DNA of 64,000 nt, taken from positions 1-64,000 of the forward strand of contig JAQFVV010006630.1 in assembly GCA_028023455.1 (NCBI GenBank), written 5' to 3'. Position numbers and translations under genes: made by a program. Positions 58,883 through 64,000 of the stretch are shown in pieces (the first letter of the stretch is position 1; each line of letters begins with the position of its first letter). The notes under the pieces were generated by a model that searched no databases, was not told the origin of the DNA, and saw only the letters and a program-made list of their open reading frames with translations. The DNA comes from Epiperipatus broadwayi. Taxonomy: Eukaryota > Onychophora > Udeonychophora > Euonychophora > Peripatidae.

Positions 58883-61239
58883 CAAAAGAAGGGCTAATTA
58901 ATGTAAATAAATTTGATCAAATTTCAAAATAAATCTTTAACTTAAAACTCTAGTGATTATATTAAACATATTATTTTAATGCTTCAACCTTTAACTTTAT
59001 TTGTTTTATATTCATGTATATAACATGAATATTGTACCATTGATTTTAAATCTTGTCATATATATATATATATATATATAATGAAGACAAGATGAAGTGA
59101 AGTTTTTTCAAATACCAAATTTGTTTTAATTTCAGCTGCTTTCAAAAGCAGCTAACATTTTTTAAAAATATTCACTACCTCATTTAATCAATTAATAAAT
59201 AATAAGTTTTATAAACATTGTATACGTAATAGAATATAGTTTATTAGATATAAATATATGGCTAAGAGGCTATAAATGTAAACTTAAATTGGGTAATATG
59301 TGAGTATAAGAGTTTAAAAATTTTGCACAGCAAATGTTTTGAAGTTGGAATTCTTTACAGTTCATTAGAATGTTTCTTTTGATGTTAATGTTTTTTCCAC
59401 AATGACATGTGTTAATTGATTCCAGTTATAAGTTGCCATAATATTCTTTAACAATCTCCAGTCTTTGAAATTGGCATTGTTTTTTATTTTCATTACATTG
59501 TTTTGAAAATAGTTTGGTCACGTTTCAGAGACAGGAGATATTCAGACAGCCAGTAGTTTTTATCCTCTTCTTTCCTCGGCCATCCTAGTGAGCTCAACGA
59601 AACTTGATTAAAACAAAAATCCACAACAATGATAAAAAAATTGACAATGTGTAGATTTTGACTTGTTTTTTAAAAAATTGGATCTTGTTTTTTCACCTTT
59701 GATAATTTCTTATTTTCAATAACTTTATGATCTTATTTTAACTATAAAAATTTTAAAAACACTATCATTATTTAACTAATTAAGTTTCAAGAAATTAGAA
59801 TATTTGTTAAACTTGTTCTTTGTTATCAAATTTCATATCTCAGAGTAGGCTTCATCTTCTTTTATTAATTTATTTTAAATGTAATTATTTAAAATCTATT
59901 TTTTGTACTAACATGTTTAATTGAGTTGTTTTTCAATATACTCCATACATTCTGTTAATGTTTGATAAAAGAAACATTCTAACATAGTTTACTTAATTTA
60001 TTAGTTCCCCTTTAGCAATTTCACAAAACTAAAAATCAGCTTAATGACATGTGGATGACCACATATTTGACAAAGTAATGAATAAGACTATTTCAATAAA
60101 TGATTGAATCCATCATAAATTAATATCAGCTGGCCTATAAACATAAATATATTAATGAGTTATATAAAATATTAAATAGACAAAGATTCAGAGTAAATAT
60201 ATATATTTGTCTACATATTATATACACACATGACATATACATTCTATTCATGAATGCAATAAAATATACATTGGTAGAATTTTTTTCCCATGATTTGTAC
60301 ATATATTTTATTGCTTCTTTTTTGTACGATGAAGAAAAAATCTTAAAGCAATTCTTCTATTAAAGCTAATAATAAATTATTCTCAAATTATCTTCCAAAA
60401 TTGAAAAAATACAACACAATTAATGCAATATGATAAGTCTAATGACATGAATTGATAACATTTTCATCAATATTAAAGAAATGACTATATATAACAAATT
60501 GCTTGTCATTTAATGTAGAAATGGAAACAAATGCTAAATTTTGTTTTAAAAAGTGAAAAATTCTCTTCCCCCTCCCCATGATGAAATCAAAATGTCAGAT
60601 TGCTTTTCTACAAGAGTTTGATCTGGGCAAACCAAAAAATTGATCAATGTACATGGGTCATGATCTATTTTTTCTCTAAACAAACCAAGTCAAATACTCA
60701 TTAAGGGTTAGTAATGTTTAAAAATATGTGAAGCACCAACATATTTTACATTATTAATTAGGTCCTGCTTTTTATCTTTACTAGCTTTTGATAAAGCAAT
60801 CTTTATGTTAAGGACATATTTTTATCTTACAGAGATACAATTTCAACCTCTAGATTTAGAAAGAGAAGGGATTGTGTTATAAGCTCAGCAACCTAGGATT
60901 GAGCTGCAATTTCAAAACAATTGCTAAATGAAGCCATCAAAACAAAGGTCATGTGATGTGATGCACTGTGGCTTTTCCTTTTTTGGAGTCAGGAAACACT
61001 ATGTCCAGAAAAATATGTTAGCCACCTTACCTTCTCTTTCCAATCCTCACCCTAAGTTTTTCCCATATTCTTCACTATCCTGCTTTATCTCATTTCCACA
61101 AGATAATCTTTGTCAACTATATGGCCTTTCTATCTAAATCCCCCTTATCTTTTCTTAAACCCAATATAAAAACCAAGAACCCACTTTCTGTATAATTACT
61201 TTGTTTATATTTATTCTTGCCACAACTTTAGTATTTATA
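58883..61239. other. No gene recognised
   Basis: AT-rich, with a (TA)n run at ~59057-59081. Plus frame 60928-61137 has no motif and lies where the older RT relic on the other strand may still extend (minus-strand residues such as KWVLGFYIGFKKR near 61140-61190). Otherwise nothing. Confidence 0.4.
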
Positions 61240-62491
61240 CTTTTTCTACTTGCAGGCCTTAACATTCCATTAACAGATGCCTAATATTTTTATGTCTTAC
61301 TTACATAACTTACAGATTAAATCACTCATATTTTCCATTTATGTATATATTCCCGTTGCTAAAGGTTCTATTCAAGCCTTAAACAATAAAGTATTTTCCT
61401 TGCTATTATCATGAATTAATTTGCACCCAATATTCTGTTTACTTCTATACATATTTATACTCTTTTTATTCTTCAAACTAGTTCTCCATCTCTTCAACTT
61501 GTTAGTTTTTATTAATGCACCTATTCTTCTCTTTCATTCCTTGCCACTCTAAAAAACTCAATAATTTTCCTAACACAATCATTCCACCTTTTGTATAAGT
61601 ATATTGACATAAAATTCTTTATCCAAATGTTTTGTGTACTGTACTATCTTTCTCATCCATCTTGTTGCCTATTTTTTACTCATAACCCAATTATGTACTA
61701 TTTTGGCTATTCTTTTCATTTTGTTTTTTGAATCTCTCATGTAAAAACATGATCATCCAATTTTTCCTTAAATTACCTCCTTTGCCATTCACATATCGGT
61801 ATCTAATGTATGCCTTTCTACTTCTCTTTGTACTTATCATTACCATAAGTTAACCCAGCTACTGTCACTCCCCTCTATGCAATTCTAGCTATATCATATG
61901 CATTATATAAAAACAATCAATTTATTTATCAATCCATTCTTTTTTTTGCTTCATTTATCATTTTTTTCTCCCATTCATCCAAACAATTTCTCTAATTAAG
62001 TCAATTCCCAAATAGTTATACGTATTCACCACATTTAACTTTATATTCCCCAATAAAAATTCTCTTCTCTTTCTCCAGTATTTAGCATCATTACTCTTGA
62101 TTTTTCTTCATGAAATTTAATTCCCACCTCTTTACCCACCCTTGCATGTTGTCAGCACAACTTCCATCTTTCCTACTTTCTGCATGCAAAAGAGTATTTC
62201 TGCAAATAAAAGATCTGATAATATATATATATATACTACCTTGCCATCTATTAATGATATCTTTACCTTTCTCATAGTCTTTCTATTGCTCTCTCCATTT
62301 CTCTCAAATACAACAAAAACAAAATAGGCAACATGGGGCATTCTTGTTTAGTCCCATTCCATTTTTAACTTTAACTGATTCTATGTTTCCTAATTGATTC
62401 TTATAATAATTAATTTTATACAATCTCTTAATAAGATTTACTAAAATTTCATTCATTTTTCAAATTTACTAAACCTACCCATAATCTATTT
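61240..62491 (-). pseudogene. Ancient non-LTR reverse transcriptase relic
   Basis: Read on the minus strand from 62491 downward, pieces of an RT appear in order: LVNLIKRLYKINYYKN (~62440-62390), a damaged PQG-type region (NKNAPC..LFCF, ~62350-62310), LLFAEILFCMQ in the place of the FADD motif (~62215-62180), then KEVGIKFHEEKS, NVVNTYNYLGI (~62040-62010), and near the end MSDLICKLCK (~61330-61300), resembling the C-terminal CxxC finger of many LINEs. Stops and indels are frequent, so it is old. The relic reaches exactly to the 5' end of RTE copy C, which evidently inserted into it. Clade undetermined. The frames at 62132-62341 (minus) and 62142-62327 (plus) are pieces or shadows of it. Confidence 0.78.
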
Positions 62492-64000
62492 CTATTAACT
62501 GAAAGGAGACCCTTTGATTCCTCTTGGAGGCCTTAAAGGAACCGAGCAGGGCAAATTCCTAATGTCCACTCCATACGTTCTTGTCATTGCAGCGGTTATT
62601 ACTATGTGATTATTCATATAGTATACGAACATGGATGGGCGGCTCACCAACACGCATTAGCCAGCGTGGTGAGTTTATTGGCTTTTTACCTCTGAGTTTA
62701 AGATCAAGAAACACTGTGGTCTTTCTTCTCAGTGCCTGATAAGGCAGAATGAATGTTTGTGTAAATGATAAATATTTTTCCAATACATATATACAATTAT
62801 GACAGACAAAAATAAAGCATGGCCCTTATTCCCAGGAGGCTGTAAAGTCACCAACCAAGGCAGCGGTTGGTGGCCGAAGGCGGAGGATGCTAAGAATCCC
62901 CTGATTGCAGACCCAGGCTGCCATTTGATGACGACTTTTTATTTAGGTACTTACAACTGCAGATCACTTTCAAGTGAAGGAAGATTACAAGAATTAGAAG
63001 AAGAACTGTCGTATATTAAATGGGACATTATTGGACTTTGTGAAGTTAGAAGAAAAGGAGAAGAAACAATTGATTTAAAAAGTGGACATATACTCTATTA
63101 TAAAGGCACACATATTGGAAATACAAGTGGAGTAGGATTCATTATAAATAAAAAGTGGAAGAACAATATTGTGGAGATTGATGGTGTATCGGACAGATTA
63201 GTTATACAACTTAATAGCAGATATCAAATGCAGATAATTCAGGTTTATGCCCCAACAAGTTCTCATAGTGATGAAGTAGTAGAAGATTTTTATATGGATG
63301 TACAAAAGGCTTTTGATCAGAGTAAACAACATTTTAAAATTGTTATGGGAGACTTTAATGCTAGAATTGGTAGACAAATGAAAGATGAAATTGCTGTAGG
63401 TAATTTTGGTTATGGTAATAGAAATGAGAGAGGACATAGACTTGTGGAGTTTGCAGAAAAAGAAAAACTTTATATTATGAATTCATTTTTTGAGAAAAAT
63501 GTTAAAAGGAAATGGACAAGGAAGCATCCAAATGAAGGTACAGCAGAATTGGATTATATTTTGACTAACAGAAAATACATATTTCAAGATTGTAATGTTC
63601 TTAATAAATTTAACACAGAAAGTGATCATCGATTAGTAAGGTGTAAGTTACGTGTTAATGTAAAACTAGAGAGACAAAAATTATTAAGAAAAACAATATT
63701 TACAGTTGATATTCCTAATCTTCAGAAACATTCTAATGAATTTAAATTAGAACTTACAAATCGGTTTCAAGGGTTAGGAGATTTTGAACATGATTCAGAT
63801 TTGAATGAAATTAATATGAAAATAACTGATACACTTTTAAAAACTGCAACAAATATAGCTGGTAGAAAAAAGCAGCAATTGACTAATAAAATTTCTACTG
63901 AGACTAGAGAATTTATGAAGAAAAGAAGGAATATGAAGATATACAAAAATGATGTATTAAAAAGAATTGAATATCTCGACTTTTGTAAAATGGTATGGAA
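62492..64000 (+). mobile_element. RTE-type non-LTR retrotransposon, copy C (runs off the window)
   Basis: Plus-strand copy of the same family as A and B. The 5' end is at CTATTAACTGAAAGGAGACC, the same boundary as in B (33065). The leader is about 307 bases and ends at the conserved ATG. The visible part is open throughout; the RT domain and 3' tail lie beyond 64000. It is inserted in the older RT relic at 62491. Confidence 0.93.
62799..64000 (+). CDS. RTE endonuclease and linker, intact frame (copy C, partial)
   Basis: From the ATG at 62799 the frame stays open to the end of the window: 400 codons and still running. It encodes the conserved ~45-residue leader, the full AP-type endonuclease with TYN, LCEVRRK (catalytic Glu), VYAP, GDFN, LDYI and SDH, and the basic linker KITDTLLKTATNIAGRKKQQ, to ...YLDFCKMVW at the edge. 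Compared with copy A it lacks three residues before LVIQL, has one extra Glu, and keeps the A whose loss broke copy A. No inactivating change is visible. Expected function: nicking of target DNA, followed in the unseen part by reverse transcription. No operon or host context applies. Confidence 0.93.
   Translation, partial: MTDKNKAWPLFPGGCKVTNQGSGWWPKAEDAKNPLIADPGCHLMTTFYLGTYNCRSLSSEGRLQELEEELSYIKWDIIGLCEVRRKGEETIDLKSGHILYYKGTHIGNTSGVGFIINKKWKNNIVEIDGVSDRLVIQLNSRYQMQIIQVYAPTSSHSDEVVEDFYMDVQKAFDQSKQHFKIVMGDFNARIGRQMKDEIAVGNFGYGNRNERGHRLVEFAEKEKLYIMNSFFEKNVKRKWTRKHPNEGTAELDYILTNRKYIFQDCNVLNKFNTESDHRLVRCKLRVNVKLERQKLLRKTIFTVDIPNLQKHSNEFKLELTNRFQGLGDFEHDSDLNEINMKITDTLLKTATNIAGRKKQQLTNKISTETREFMKKRRNMKIYKNDVLKRIEYLDFCKMVW

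Overview
This is a gene-poor, very AT-rich stretch of a eukaryotic, almost certainly animal (invertebrate-type) nuclear genome. The reasons are long non-coding AT-rich DNA full of microsatellites, three copies of an RTE-type non-LTR retrotransposon, one L1/Tx1-like LINE, an older unclassified LINE relic, and an LTR retrotransposon with a tRNA primer site and polypurine tract. I see no bacterial operon, no rRNA or tRNA gene, and no host gene I can defend. The species cannot be told from the sequence alone. Layout: 1-1740 is part of a 3.1-kb repeat that recurs at 23.3-29.2 kb. 1965-7690 and 7800-13200 each consist of a pair of diverged 1.5-2 kb direct repeats flanking a pyrimidine-rich interior, possibly relics of LTR elements read on the minus strand. 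14.2-16.3 kb holds purine-rich degenerate tandem repeats and a stop-riddled relic that looks like it once encoded a coiled-coil (gag-like) protein. 17.1-20.0 kb is a 1.9-kb direct duplication whose second copy was split by RTE copy A (20045-23174, minus). In 23.3-29.2 kb the 3.1-kb repeat is interrupted by a 1.2-kb element made of an inverted dimer plus a third direct copy, flanked by a 13-bp target duplication; an uninterrupted paralogue of the target lies at 29072. RTE copy B (29881-33065, minus) is a decayed full-length copy. 33.1-36.3 kb is featureless AT-rich DNA. 36.3-38.2 kb is a layered minisatellite, 38.69-38.94 kb a row of five hairpins, and 39.4-39.6 kb a short tandem duplication. 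39.6-47.5 kb shows nothing I can name. From 47574 to 58882 there is a clear nest: an L1/Tx1-like LINE (plus) flanked by a 15-bp target duplication, into which a minus-strand LTR retrotransposon (48100-55182; LTRs about 1.75 kb, gag present, no recognisable pol) jumped exactly between ORF1 and ORF2. At the right edge, RTE copy C (62492 to beyond 64000, plus) has an unbroken reading frame to the window end and sits inside a much older reverse-transcriptase pseudogene (about 61240-62491, minus). How the parts relate: nothing here forms a host pathway. The RTE and L1/Tx1-like elements encode (or encoded) an AP-type endonuclease plus reverse transcriptase for target-primed insertion. The LTR element keeps only cis signals and gag remains and would depend on polymerase from another element. 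The nesting gives relative ages: the old RT relic predates RTE C, the L1/Tx1-like LINE predates the LTR element, and the 1.9-kb duplication predates RTE A.
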